From the NCBI RefSeq assembly GCF_003001935.1, contig NZ_PVNG01000020.1, forward strand, positions 186,001 through 250,000: a stretch of DNA of 64,000 bases, given 5' to 3'. A model generated the notes under the pieces. The model did not search any database and had not been told where the DNA came from. It saw nothing but the letters and a program-made list of their open reading frames with translations. The DNA is from Nonomuraea fuscirosea. Lineage in GTDB: Bacteria; Actinomycetota; Actinomycetes; Streptosporangiales; Streptosporangiaceae. Of this stretch, positions 43,975 through 52,684 are shown one piece after another; position 1 is the stretch's first letter; each line of letters opens with the position of its first letter. The position numbers and the translations under genes were made by a program.

Positions 43975-44521
43975 CCGGCTCACTTCCACGAAGATCGTCG
44001 TGGCGGGCGGATTCGGCGTGGGCAAGACCACGTTCGTGGGCTCCGTGTCCGAGATCATGCCGCTCACGACCGAGGCGGTCATGACGGACGCGTCGGAGGG
44101 CATCGACGACCTCGGGCACACTCCGGGCAAGACCACCACGACCGTGGCCATGGACTTCGGGCGGCTCTCGCTCGACCAGGACCTGATCCTCTATCTCTTC
44201 GGCACCCCGGGCCAGCACCGGTTCTGGTTCATGTGGGACGACCTCGTCCGCGGGGCCATCGGGGCCGTGGTACTGGTGGACTCGCGGCGGCTGGCCGACA
44301 GCTTCCCGGCGGTCGACTACTTCGAGAACTCCGGGATCCCGTTCGTCATCGGTCTGAACGGCTGGAACGGTGAGTTCCCGCACATCGAGAGCGAGGTGCG
44401 GGAGGCGCTCACGCTCTCGGCCCACGTGCCGATCGTGCGCACGGACGCGCGGGTCCGGCCGGCGGTCAAGAACACCCTGATCACGCTGGTCGAACACGCG
44501 CTGACCGTACGGACCGGCTGA
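43955..44521 (+). CDS. cvnD: Conservon 2 small GTPase (CvnD)
   Basis: A 188-residue Ras-like GTPase. The P-loop is GGFGVGKTTF, switch II is LFGTPGQHRFWFMWDDL, and NGWN (IGLNGWNGEF) stands at the position of NKxD. The start codon overlaps cvnC by 20 bases exactly as in the other conservons. It is convergent with the sugar isomerase gene, with a short minisatellite between them. Confidence 0.93.
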   Translation: MDFAGSSRLTSTKIVVAGGFGVGKTTFVGSVSEIMPLTTEAVMTDASEGIDDLGHTPGKTTTTVAMDFGRLSLDQDLILYLFGTPGQHRFWFMWDDLVRGAIGAVVLVDSRRLADSFPAVDYFENSGIPFVIGLNGWNGEFPHIESEVREALTLSAHVPIVRTDARVRPAVKNTLITLVEHALTVRTG

Positions 44522-44561
44522 GCGGCCAGGCCGCGGACCGGGTCGCCGTCACCCGCGCGCA

Positions 44562-44619
44562 GGCTCACTGGGCCGGCTCACTGGGCCGGCTCACTGGGAC
44601 TGGGCCGGTTCACTGGGCC
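44562..44619. repeat. 13-bp minisatellite at the end of the sugar isomerase gene
   Basis: Four units of GGCTCACTGGGCC (the third interrupted, the fourth GGTTCACTGGGCC) run from 44562 to 44619. The last unit contains the stop codon of the isomerase gene, and the others lie in its 3' flank. Each unit brings a TCA, so the stop is repeated downstream. It looks like slippage duplication of the gene end. Confidence 0.7.
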
Positions 44620-45569
44620 GACCACCAGTAGGCGGCCACCAGTTCGGCCACCAGCGTCTCCGTGAGCAGGGCGACGTCCGGGTCGTCGTCGTGGGCGTAC
44701 CTGATCGCCGCCGCGGCGTCCTTCACCTCGCCGCCGACGGCGATCACCGTGGACCCGCGCTCGCGCACCCAGTCCATGGCCTGCCCGTCGTAGCGGGAGC
44801 CGGGGAAGAGCAGGGCGCGGTAGTCGAGCGTCTTGGTGAGGTAGACGTCCACGTGCGACCAGTCGCCGCTCTCGCAGGCGTCGGCCTGGCGGCGCGGGCC
44901 CTCGCGCAGCATCAGCGCCGACTGCTCCGCCGACGACAGCCGCTCGGCCGGGGCGATCGTGTAGACGCCGTGCGGGCCGTCCAGCAGCTCCATGGTCAGG
45001 GGCAGCCACTCGTCCCTGCGCTCCAGCAGGTCGGCCGTCGCCGCCGCGGCCCGTTCGAGCAGGGCGGGCAGGTCGCGGTCGCGGCCGGTGAGTCTCGCCT
45101 CCAGCGCCAGCAGCAGGGCCAGCGTGTGCTGGAACGTCCGGCAGGCGACGCCTCCGCGCTCCTCCCCGGCGTGCAGGTCGACCACCAGGTCGGCGGCGGC
45201 GGCCAGGGGAGAGCCTGGGTCGTTGGTGAACGCGGCCAGGCGGGCCGGGCCGCCCGCGTACGCGGCGACGGCGTCGAGCGTCTCCCGGCTGGAGCCCGTG
45301 GCCGAGATCGGGACGACCAGGGTGCCCTCGGCCGGCGGCAGGCTCGCCGCGGCCGAGGCGTACTCGGCGTGGGCGAACACCCCGGCGGCGCGAAGACGCA
45401 GCGCGGCGACGCCGGCGGCGTAGCGGGAGCTGCCCATGCCGAGGAACAGCACCCTGCCGATGCCCGGCGGCAGGCCCGCGAACGGGTCCTCGGAGCGCAG
45501 CCGGCCGGCCAGCGCCGTCAGCGCCTCCGGCTTGGACTCCAGGTCGGACAGGTAGAGCTCGGCGTTCAC
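44610..45569 (-). CDS. SIS-domain sugar isomerase/deaminase-like protein
   Basis: A 319-residue protein with two SIS folds, like the isomerase half of glucosamine-6-phosphate synthase: VLFLGMGSSRYAAGVAAL, ISATGSSRETLDAVAAY and later YTIAPAERLSSAEQSALMLR. It lacks a glutaminase domain. It is co-transcribed after a glucosamine-kinase-like gene (ATGA overlap), so a role as glucosamine-6-phosphate deaminase or isomerase, giving fructose-6-phosphate and ammonia, fits. That is inference from context. Confidence 0.8.
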   Translation of the reverse strand: MNAELYLSDLESKPEALTALAGRLRSEDPFAGLPPGIGRVLFLGMGSSRYAAGVAALRLRAAGVFAHAEYASAAASLPPAEGTLVVPISATGSSRETLDAVAAYAGGPARLAAFTNDPGSPLAAAADLVVDLHAGEERGGVACRTFQHTLALLLALEARLTGRDRDLPALLERAAAATADLLERRDEWLPLTMELLDGPHGVYTIAPAERLSSAEQSALMLREGPRRQADACESGDWSHVDVYLTKTLDYRALLFPGSRYDGQAMDWVRERGSTVIAVGGEVKDAAAAIRYAHDDDPDVALLTETLVAELVAAYWWSAQ

Positions 45570-46717
45570 GCGGTGTTCTCCTCGGGATACCAGGTACGCA
45601 GGACGCCCATCGGGGCGTAGCGCCAGCGGGGAAGGTGACGGGCGGCGTAGATCAGTTCACGGCACTCCTGCTCCACCTCGAACGGGCGGAGCAGGCTCTC
45701 GTCGAGCAGGCCGGCCCGGCCCGCCTCGGCCAGCCGGCGCCGGTAGGCGGTGAGCAGGGTGGCGCGGGCCCGCCGGGCCCAGGCGGCGGCCTCGCCGGGC
45801 GGCGTGGACCTGCGCTTGATCGCCACCTGCGCCACATGGTCGAGGCTCGTGGTCAGCTGGGCCACGTCCCTGGCGGCCGGCTGGTACGGCGCGGCGTCGG
45901 CGACGGTGGGGTTGCCGTCGAAGTCGATGACCGCGTAGCCGTTCCGCCAGCGCAGGATCTGGCCCACGTGGAGGTCGCCGTGGATCCTGATCAGCGGGGA
46001 AGTGGCGGGGGCCGTCTCCAGCGCGGCCAGCTCCCGCCTCATGGCGCCGGCCCTGGCGGCCAGCCACGCGCCGTCCGCACCGCCGGTCAGTTCCAGCGCT
46101 TCGGCCAGCGCCGCCCGCGCCCTGTCGGCCTCAGTCGCTGCGGTTTCCATCCCGGCGACGACTCCGGGCGGGGCCGGGAGGGTGGCCAGGGCGAGGTGCA
46201 GGCCGGCGGCGAGCCGGCCGAGGTCGGTGGCGAAGCCGGTCGCGCCGCGCTCCGCCTCGTCCACGCACCACTCCCAGCCGTCCCTGGCCTCGGGCAGGTA
46301 GCCGGTCACCAGCGCCAGCAGACACTCGCGTCCGTCCACCACACCTGTCAGAGCCGCGTAAGGGGGCGCTGTGTCGTTGAAGCCCGCCTCAACGAGGTGC
46401 GCGAGGATCTCCGGAGCCGGGTGAGGCAGCGGCGCCGGAGGGGTCAGCCACTTCACCACGACCCGCTCGTCCACCACCACCGAGTAGTTCGTCTGGTCCA
46501 CGTGGTCACCGAAATCACGCTCACCTGGGGCCCCAGTGTGGAGATCTTCATGACCGTACGAGAGGGTTGGAAGCGGGAGGAAGCGCTGTACGGCGAACGG
46601 CGGCGGCACCTCCCCCTCCAATCGCAGAAGGAGCGCGGCGGTGAGCCCGCGATCTCGGGCGGTGAGTGGCCTCTCACCGAGAGAGATCATGCGACGACGT
46701 ATTGAATCCCAGTTCAA
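45566..46717 (-). CDS. Glucosamine kinase-like protein (maltokinase fold)
   Basis: A 383-residue phosphotransferase of the maltokinase / aminoglycoside-phosphotransferase fold. The catalytic loop is RIHGDLHVGQIL and the metal site is VIDFDGNPTVAD. Actinobacterial glucosamine kinases of this fold are known to be encoded with an SIS sugar-isomerase gene, as here. It would phosphorylate imported glucosamine at position 6. Maltokinase itself is a weaker option because no trehalose or glycogen genes adjoin. TTG 46717 has no clear ribosome site; ATG 46690 is an alternative, and a leaderless transcript is possible. Confidence 0.72.
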   Translation of the reverse strand: MNWDSIRRRMISLGERPLTARDRGLTAALLLRLEGEVPPPFAVQRFLPLPTLSYGHEDLHTGAPGERDFGDHVDQTNYSVVVDERVVVKWLTPPAPLPHPAPEILAHLVEAGFNDTAPPYAALTGVVDGRECLLALVTGYLPEARDGWEWCVDEAERGATGFATDLGRLAAGLHLALATLPAPPGVVAGMETAATEADRARAALAEALELTGGADGAWLAARAGAMRRELAALETAPATSPLIRIHGDLHVGQILRWRNGYAVIDFDGNPTVADAAPYQPAARDVAQLTTSLDHVAQVAIKRRSTPPGEAAAWARRARATLLTAYRRRLAEAGRAGLLDESLLRPFEVEQECRELIYAARHLPRWRYAPMGVLRTWYPEENTA

Positions 46718-46859
46718 CTAGTAGACCAAACTTCCAGGTAGCAATGTCATCAAAAGTCTTGCCCATGTTGATTTCTGCTGCAACACTCCTGGTCTGGTCG
46801 GCTGTGTCCGGTAAGGTCGCGCGACCCCTCTTCCCCACAAATCAGAAGGAGTAGCGGCC

Positions 46860-47981
46860 GTGTCCCGTTCCCGGTTCACCCGTCGTCTCCCGGCCGCCGT
46901 CGCGGTGGCCGGTCTCGCGCTTGCCGTCGCGGCGTGCGGCGGTGAGTCGTCGTCAAGCTCAGATGGCACGACGGTAGCGGCGGCCGACCAGCTCAAGCCC
47001 GACGCGGACCTGTCGAAGCAGTCCTTGCAGATCACGGTATGGGACGGTTACACGCCCAAGGAGCTGCCGCAGCGGGTGAAGGAGAAGCTCAAGGTCCAGG
47101 ACATGAAGGTCGCGCTGCACGCCACCAACGAAGAGGCGATGAACAAGCTCACCGCCCAGGGCGACAGCGGCGTCGACGTGGCGTTCGTGTCCGGCCAGTA
47201 CGCCCAGGCGCTCAACGCCCAGGGCCTGCTGGAGCCGATCCACCCCGAGCTGATCCCCAACCTGGCCAACCTCTACCCCGAGGCCACCCAGCTCTCCTAC
47301 GACAAGGGCAACAAGTACTCCGTCCCCTACACCTGGGGCACCACCGGCATCTGCTACCGCACCGACCTGGTGAAGAGCAAGCCGACCAGTTGGAACGATC
47401 TGCTCAAGCCCCCGGCCTGGGCCGAGAAGAAGGTCACCATGATGACCACCGAGCGCTGGCTGGCCCTGCCCGCGCTCAAGTCGCTCGGCTACTCGGTCAA
47501 CACCGACAAGGACGAGGAGATCACGAAGGCCCGCGAGCTCCTCATGGCCCAGAAGCCCCACCTGCTCACCTACGACGACACCACGTTCGGTGACAAGCTG
47601 GTCAGTGGCGAGGCCGTGATGGTCGAGGCGTGGGACGGCTGGTGCCCGACCACCGACCCGAAGGGCAACATCGCGTTCGCGGTGCCGAAGGAGGGCAGCG
47701 ACCTCTGGGTGGACACCATGGTGATCATGAAGTCCTCCAAGAACAAGGAGGCCGCGCACGCCCTGATCAACTACATCCTCGACCCCGCGATCCACAGCTG
47801 GGCGGCCGAGAACATCAACTACAAGGTCCCCAACAAGGCGGCCATGGAGAAGGTGAAGATCGCCAAGGGCTCGCTGCTCGACATCCCGCCGGCCCGGCTG
47901 CTGGACGGTGAGTCGATCATCGACCTGGGCGCCGCCTCGACCAAGTACACCCGCCTGTCGGCCGACGTTCAGGCGAAGTAG
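46860..47981 (+). CDS. potD: Polyamine ABC transporter binding lipoprotein
   Basis: A 373-residue PotD/PotF-type protein. The lipobox VAACGG ends the signal peptide; the binding domain has ITVWDGYTPKELPQRVKEKL, YSVPYTWGTTGICYRTDLV and GEAVMVEAWDGWCPT. It binds putrescine or spermidine or a related amine outside the cell. GTG 46860 is preceded by AAGGAG at eight bases. It heads the four-gene pot operon and diverges from the glucosamine genes. Confidence 0.9.
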   Translation: MSRSRFTRRLPAAVAVAGLALAVAACGGESSSSSDGTTVAAADQLKPDADLSKQSLQITVWDGYTPKELPQRVKEKLKVQDMKVALHATNEEAMNKLTAQGDSGVDVAFVSGQYAQALNAQGLLEPIHPELIPNLANLYPEATQLSYDKGNKYSVPYTWGTTGICYRTDLVKSKPTSWNDLLKPPAWAEKKVTMMTTERWLALPALKSLGYSVNTDKDEEITKARELLMAQKPHLLTYDDTTFGDKLVSGEAVMVEAWDGWCPTTDPKGNIAFAVPKEGSDLWVDTMVIMKSSKNKEAAHALINYILDPAIHSWAAENINYKVPNKAAMEKVKIAKGSLLDIPPARLLDGESIIDLGAASTKYTRLSADVQAK

Positions 47982-47992
47982 TTGTCGTTGTA

Positions 47993-48859
47993 GTGAAGCC
48001 AGAGGTCAAGGCCAGGCCGGTGTCCCGTTCGAGAGGACGCCGGCTGGGCGCGTTCGTGTTCCTGACGCCAGGGCTGACGTACCTGGTCGTGCTGCTGCTG
48101 GTGCCGCTGGCGCTGGTGCTGAGCTACACGGTCTTCCAGCGCGGGCGCTTCGGCGGGGTGGTCTACGAGTTCACCGCCGAGAACTTCGAGCGGCTGGTCG
48201 ACCCGCTCTACCTGGACGTGGTCATCGGCTCGCTGAAGATCGCGGCGGTGACGACCGTGATCGCGCTGCTGGCCGGCTATCCGACGGCGTACCTGATCGC
48301 CCAGCTTCCGCGTAAGTGGAAGACGATCGCGCTGGTCGCGATCGTGCTGCCGTTCTGGACGAACTTCATCATCCGCGTCTACGCCTGGATCATCCTGCTG
48401 AGCGGGCCCGGGCTGGTCAACAGCGGGCTGAAGGTGTTCGGGATCGAGCCGCTCGAACTGCTCTACAACGAGGGCGCGATCGTGGCGGGGCTGGTGTACT
48501 CGTACCTGCCGCTGATGGTGCTGCCGCTGTTCGCCGCGATCGAGAAGCTCGACCCGCAGCTCAGGGAGGCCTCGGCCAACCTGGGAGCCTCGGGGCTGAC
48601 CACCTTCAGGAAGGTCACGCTGCCGCTCACGGTGCCGGGCGTGCTGACGGGGAGCCTGTTCGTGTTCGTGCCGAGCTTCGGCAACTTCGTCATCCCCGAA
48701 CTGCTCGGGGGCAGCAAGTCGCTGATGGTGGGCAACCTGATCAGGCAGCAGTTCCTGTCGGCGCGCGACTGGCCGTTCGGCTCCACGCTGGCGCTGGCGC
48801 TCATCGCGGTGCTGCTCGTGCTGCTCGTCGCGCAGGCCTGGGTGGCGCGCCGTGCGTAG
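47993..48859 (+). CDS. potB: Polyamine ABC transporter permease
   Basis: A 288-residue PotB-type permease with six membrane segments (FLTPGLTYLVVLLLVPLALV, PFWTNFIIRVYAWIILLSGP) and the EAA loop EASANLGASGLTTFRKVTLP that contacts the ATPase. GTG 47993 has no strong ribosome site, so it is probably coupled to potD, which ends 11 bp before. It overlaps potC by eight bases. Confidence 0.9.
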   Translation: MKPEVKARPVSRSRGRRLGAFVFLTPGLTYLVVLLLVPLALVLSYTVFQRGRFGGVVYEFTAENFERLVDPLYLDVVIGSLKIAAVTTVIALLAGYPTAYLIAQLPRKWKTIALVAIVLPFWTNFIIRVYAWIILLSGPGLVNSGLKVFGIEPLELLYNEGAIVAGLVYSYLPLMVLPLFAAIEKLDPQLREASANLGASGLTTFRKVTLPLTVPGVLTGSLFVFVPSFGNFVIPELLGGSKSLMVGNLIRQQFLSARDWPFGSTLALALIAVLLVLLVAQAWVARRA

Positions 48860-49631
48860 ATCCAAGCTGCTGTACGTCCCCTTCTGGGCCACGTACGTCT
48901 TCCTCTACGCGCCGATCGCCGTGCTCGTCGTCATGTCGTTCAACGCCGGCGAGTCCGCGTACACCTACGAGGGCTTCAGCCTCAAGTGGTACGGCGAGCT
49001 GGCCGGCGACGACCGGATCATGAACGGCGTGGTCAACACGCTGATCGTGGCCGTCGGATCGACCGTGATCGCGACGGTGCTCGGCACGCTGCTGGCCGTT
49101 GGCCTGGCCAGGTACACCAGGTCCAAGCTGCTCGACGCGGTCTCGCTAATGCCCGCGGTGCTGCCCGACCTGGTGCTGGCCATCGGGCTGCTGGTCTTCT
49201 ACGGGATGATCCAGCTCACCCTCGGCCTGTACTCGGTGATCCTGGCCCACGGCGTGTTCGCGATGGCGTTCGTGGCGGCGGTGGTGCGCACGAGGCTGTC
49301 CGGCGCGGACACCTCGCTGGAGGAGGCCTCGCGCGACCTGGGCGCCGGGCCGGTGGCGACGTTCATGCGGATCACGCTGCCGCAGCTCGCGCCGGGGATC
49401 GTGGCCGGGGCGCTGCTGGCGTTCACGCTGTCGCTGGACGAGTTCGTGATCGCCTTCTTCACGATCGGCAACGCCGAGCCCACGCTGCCGATCGTCATCT
49501 ACTCAATGATCCGTTTCGGGGTCACCCCGAAGATCAACGCGCTGGCCGCGATCCTGCTGCTCGTGAGCTTCACGGCGGTGATCGCCGGGCAGCGACTGAC
49601 CAAGATCGGGGAGTCTCGTGCTCAAGATTGA
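48852..49631 (+). CDS. potC: Polyamine ABC transporter permease
   Basis: A 259-residue PotC-type permease with six membrane segments (WATYVFLYAPIAVLVVMSFN) and the EAA loop EEASRDLGAGPVATFMRITL. It pairs with PotB to form the channel. GTG 48852 lies inside the potB end, and its own end overlaps potA by 14 bases, so translation is coupled. Confidence 0.91.
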   Translation: MRRSKLLYVPFWATYVFLYAPIAVLVVMSFNAGESAYTYEGFSLKWYGELAGDDRIMNGVVNTLIVAVGSTVIATVLGTLLAVGLARYTRSKLLDAVSLMPAVLPDLVLAIGLLVFYGMIQLTLGLYSVILAHGVFAMAFVAAVVRTRLSGADTSLEEASRDLGAGPVATFMRITLPQLAPGIVAGALLAFTLSLDEFVIAFFTIGNAEPTLPIVIYSMIRFGVTPKINALAAILLLVSFTAVIAGQRLTKIGESRAQD

Positions 49632-50667
49632 CGGGGTCTCCCGCACGTTCGGGGACGTCACCGCGCTCGACGGCGTGTCGCTGGAGATCGGCCAAGGGGA
49701 GTTCTTCGCCCTGCTCGGCCCCTCCGGCTGCGGCAAGACCACGCTGCTGCGCATCATCGCGGGCTTCGAGACGCCGGACGCGGGCACGGTGACGCTCGAC
49801 GGCGACGACCTGCTGTCCCTGCAGCCGAACCGGCGGCCGATCAGCCTCATGTTCCAGTCGTACGCGCTGTTCCCGCACATGACCGTGGCCAAGAACGTGG
49901 CCTACGGCCTGGAGCGCGAGCGGCTGCCGCGGCAGGAGGTCAGGCAGCGCGTCGGCGAGGTGCTGGAGACGGTCGGCCTGTCCGCGCACGCCTCCCGCAA
50001 GCCCGCCCAGCTCTCCGGCGGCCAGCGCCAGCGCGTCGCGCTGGCCCGCTCCATCGTCAAGCGGCCCCGGCTGCTGCTGCTCGACGAGCCGCTGTCGGCC
50101 CTGGACAAGAAGGTCCGCGCGGACATGCAGCTGGAGCTCAAGCGCCTGCAGCACGAGGTGGGCATCACGTTCGTGGTCGTCACGCACGACCAGGAGGAGG
50201 CCATGTCGCTGGCCGACCGCATCGCCGTCTTCGACAACGGCCAGGTCCGCCAGGTGGACGAGCCGATCGCCCTGTACGAGCGCCCCCGCTCACCCTTCGT
50301 GGCCGACTTCGTCGGCGCCAACAACCTCTTCCCCGGGGTGGCCGGCGGCTCCGGCGGGATCGAGAGCGAGACGTTCGGCGAACTGGCCGGCACGCCGCTG
50401 ACGGAGCTGGAGCCGGGCACGGAGGCGCTGCTGGCCGTGCGGCCGGAGAAGATCGAGCTGGCCGACGAGAACGCGGCCAGGGGACTGGCCGGCAGCGTCC
50501 TCGACGTCAGCTTCTACGGCGGCGTCTCCCACGTCTCGGTGGACGTCCCCGGCCGGGCCAAGCCGGTCCTCGCCGCCGTCCAGGGCGCCGCCACGCTGAG
50601 CGTGGGCGCCAAGGTCAAGGTGCGCTGGGACGCCGGGGACGCGGTCGTCATGGCGGCCGGTCAGTGA
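49618..50667 (+). CDS. potA: Polyamine ABC transporter ATPase
   Basis: A 349-residue ATPase. Walker A is GPSGCGKTTLLRII near residue 39, the Q-loop is LMFQSYALFPHM, the signature is LSGGQRQRVALAR near 133, Walker B is LLLLDEPLSALDK, and a C-terminal TOBE domain (about 270-345, LAVRPEKIELADENA) follows. It powers uptake. GTG 49618 is preceded by GGGGAG. The 3' end overlaps the convergent TetR gene by seven bases. Confidence 0.93.
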   Translation: MLKIDGVSRTFGDVTALDGVSLEIGQGEFFALLGPSGCGKTTLLRIIAGFETPDAGTVTLDGDDLLSLQPNRRPISLMFQSYALFPHMTVAKNVAYGLERERLPRQEVRQRVGEVLETVGLSAHASRKPAQLSGGQRQRVALARSIVKRPRLLLLDEPLSALDKKVRADMQLELKRLQHEVGITFVVVTHDQEEAMSLADRIAVFDNGQVRQVDEPIALYERPRSPFVADFVGANNLFPGVAGGSGGIESETFGELAGTPLTELEPGTEALLAVRPEKIELADENAARGLAGSVLDVSFYGGVSHVSVDVPGRAKPVLAAVQGAATLSVGAKVKVRWDAGDAVVMAAGQ

Positions 50668-51290
50668 GCCAGATCGTTGCCCGTGGCCGCGCGGGCGTAG
50701 GACAGGATCAGCTCGTTGGCCTCGTCGGGGCCGATCACCGGATGCCTGGCCGTGATGCGGTAGCCGTAGGCGTCCTCCAGGGCCACGAGGTTGCGCGCGA
50801 TCGTCAGCGAGCCGGCGCTCAGCCGGAACACGCCGAGCGCCGCCCCGGTGTCCAGGATCGCCTGGTACATCGACACCTGCCGGTCGTACAGGGAGGTGAG
50901 CAGCACGCCGTAGACGCGGTTGCGGCCCGCGGCGCCGCCGAGCTCGTTGAGCAGGCGCACGTCGGGGTCGAGCGAGCCGGTCGGCAGCCCCGACCTGATC
51001 GTGACCACCAGCTTCTCGACGGGGTCGGTGAGCGTGGCGAGCCGGCGCAGGCGCTGCTCGTAGAAGCGCTCCATGCCCGCGTGCTGCGCCTCGACCAGCA
51101 GCTCGCTCAGATCGGGGTAGTGGTAGAGCACGGCGCCCGAGGTCAGGCCGGCCTCCTCGGCGACGTGCGAGAGCTGTACACCGTCGATGCCGTGGCGGAT
51201 GATGGCCCTGCGCGCGGCCTCGATCAAGTCGATGCGCCGATCGCTGCGGCTCTTACGCTGCGCCACCCTCACCACCCTCACTCTTCGCAT
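50661..51290 (-). CDS. TetR family regulator
   Basis: A 209-residue TetR regulator. The helix-turn-helix is near residues 22-65 (IDLIEAARRAIIRHGIDGVQ, then EEAGLTSGAVLYHYPDLSEL), followed by a ligand-binding domain. It is convergent with the pot operon and divergent from the glycosyltransferase-aldehyde dehydrogenase pair, whose promoter region holds an inverted repeat. Either may be its target. The start is ATG 51290; GTG 51272 is also possible. Confidence 0.83.
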   Translation of the reverse strand: MRRVRVVRVAQRKSRSDRRIDLIEAARRAIIRHGIDGVQLSHVAEEAGLTSGAVLYHYPDLSELLVEAQHAGMERFYEQRLRRLATLTDPVEKLVVTIRSGLPTGSLDPDVRLLNELGGAAGRNRVYGVLLTSLYDRQVSMYQAILDTGAALGVFRLSAGSLTIARNLVALEDAYGYRITARHPVIGPDEANELILSYARAATGNDLAH

Positions 51291-51347
51291 GATGTTCAGT
51301 TAGCCGTGACCATAGTGCACGTAACTCGACCCTCACGCCAGATCCAT

Positions 51348-51367
51348 TTTTGAATTCACCTTCAAAA
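51348..51367. promoter_or_regulatory. Inverted repeat before the glycosyltransferase, candidate TetR site
   Basis: TTTTGAA-TTCACC-TTCAAAA (arms 51348-51354 and 51361-51367) lies 24 bp before the glycosyltransferase start and 57 bp upstream of the divergent TetR start. It is A/T-rich in a GC-rich setting and well placed for a repressor of either gene. Confidence 0.55.
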
Positions 51368-51390
51368 TGACGAGTTCTCCCGGAGTCTCG

Positions 51391-52656
51391 ATGTCTCTCA
51401 CGTTCCTGTTCATGCCGGAAAGCGCGTACGGACCGACCAACAACTGCATCGGCATCGGCGACATCCTTCGCCGGCGCGGTCACCGGGTCGTCTTCGCCGC
51501 CGAGGCGTCCTGGAAGGGCAAGCTCGAAGCGCTCGGCTTCGAGGAGGACCTGGTGGACCTGGCCCCGCCGAGCGAGGAGGAGCAGGACCCCGGGCAGTTC
51601 TGGAAGGACTTCATCCGCGAGACCGCGCCCGAATACCGCAAGAGCACGCGTGAGCAGCTCGAGACGGTCACCAAGCCGATCTGGGCCGAGCTGATCGACG
51701 GCGCGAAATACTGCGAGCCGCAGCTCAAGGCCATCATCGAGCGGGTGAACCCCGACGTGATCGTCGAGGACAACGTGATCACGTTCCCGGCGCTGCTCAC
51801 GGCGGGCCGCAAGTTCGTCCGCATCGTCTCCTGCAACCCGCTGGAGGTGCGCGGCGAGAACGTCGCGCCGGTCTTCTCCGGCCTGCCCGCCGCCGACCGC
51901 TCCGAGTGGGACGCCTTCCGCGCCGAGTACGACCGCACCCACCGCGAGATCTGGACCGCCTTCAACGAGTGGTGCGTCGAGCAGGGCACCGCGCCCCTGC
52001 CCGACCTCGACTTCATCCACGAGGGCGACCTGAACCTCTACGTCTACCCGGAGATCGCCGACTACGCCGGTGACCGCCCGCTCGGCCCGTCGTGGCACCG
52101 TCTCGACTCCTCCGTCCGCGAGACCGAGGAGGACTTCACGCTGCCGTTCCAGCGCGGCGAGGGCTCCCTGGTCTACTTCTCGCTCGGCTCGCTGGGCTCC
52201 TCCGACGTGGAGCTGATGCAGCGCGTGATCGACGTGCTGGCCACCACCCCGCACCAGTTCATCGTCTCCAAAGGTCCGCTGCACGAGGAGATCAAGCTCG
52301 CCGACAACATGTGGGGTGCGGAGTTCGTTCCGCAGACTAAGATCATCCCACTGTGCGACCTGGTCATCACCCACGGCGGCAACAACACCACCACCGAGGC
52401 GCTGCACTTCGGCAAGCCGATGATCCTGCTGCCGCTCTTCTGGGACCAGTACGACAACGCCCAGCGGATCGACGAGCTCGGCTATGGTGTCAGGCTCTCG
52501 ACCTACGCCTTCACCGGCGAGGAGCTGAAGGGGGCGCTGGAGCGCCTGCTCGGCGACGGTGAGCTGCGGGCGCGGATCGCCGCCGCGGGCGAGGAGATCC
52601 GGCGTCGCGACGGCCTGCGCAAGGCCGCCGACCTGATCGAGCAGCTCGGCAAGTAG
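51391..52656 (+). CDS. GT1-family (macrolide-type) glycosyltransferase
   Basis: A 421-residue GT-B glycosyltransferase. The N-terminal acceptor domain begins FLFMPESAYGPTNNCIGIGD, and the C-terminal donor domain has VYFSLGSLGSSDVELM and the nucleotide-sugar signature LVITHGGNNTTTEALHFGKP with LFWDQYDNAQR. It should transfer a sugar from an NDP-sugar to a small molecule. The acceptor is unknown; no polyketide or peptide synthase genes are nearby. ATG 51391 follows GGAG by five bases; ATG 51367 falls in the inverted repeat and has no ribosome site. It is followed by an aldehyde dehydrogenase gene. Confidence 0.87.
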   Translation: MSLTFLFMPESAYGPTNNCIGIGDILRRRGHRVVFAAEASWKGKLEALGFEEDLVDLAPPSEEEQDPGQFWKDFIRETAPEYRKSTREQLETVTKPIWAELIDGAKYCEPQLKAIIERVNPDVIVEDNVITFPALLTAGRKFVRIVSCNPLEVRGENVAPVFSGLPAADRSEWDAFRAEYDRTHREIWTAFNEWCVEQGTAPLPDLDFIHEGDLNLYVYPEIADYAGDRPLGPSWHRLDSSVRETEEDFTLPFQRGEGSLVYFSLGSLGSSDVELMQRVIDVLATTPHQFIVSKGPLHEEIKLADNMWGAEFVPQTKIIPLCDLVITHGGNNTTTEALHFGKPMILLPLFWDQYDNAQRIDELGYGVRLSTYAFTGEELKGALERLLGDGELRARIAAAGEEIRRRDGLRKAADLIEQLGK

Positions 52657-52684
52657 CCCGACCCGGAGAGATGAAGTCTTCCTG

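Noticed and set aside
44562..44619. Short tandem repeats as a CRISPR array
   Set aside because: Units are 13 bp and contiguous without spacers, and no cas genes are present.
51367..51390. Earlier ATG for the glycosyltransferase
   Set aside because: It overlaps an inverted repeat and has no ribosome site, whereas ATG 51391 follows GGAG by five bases and starts the conserved fold.
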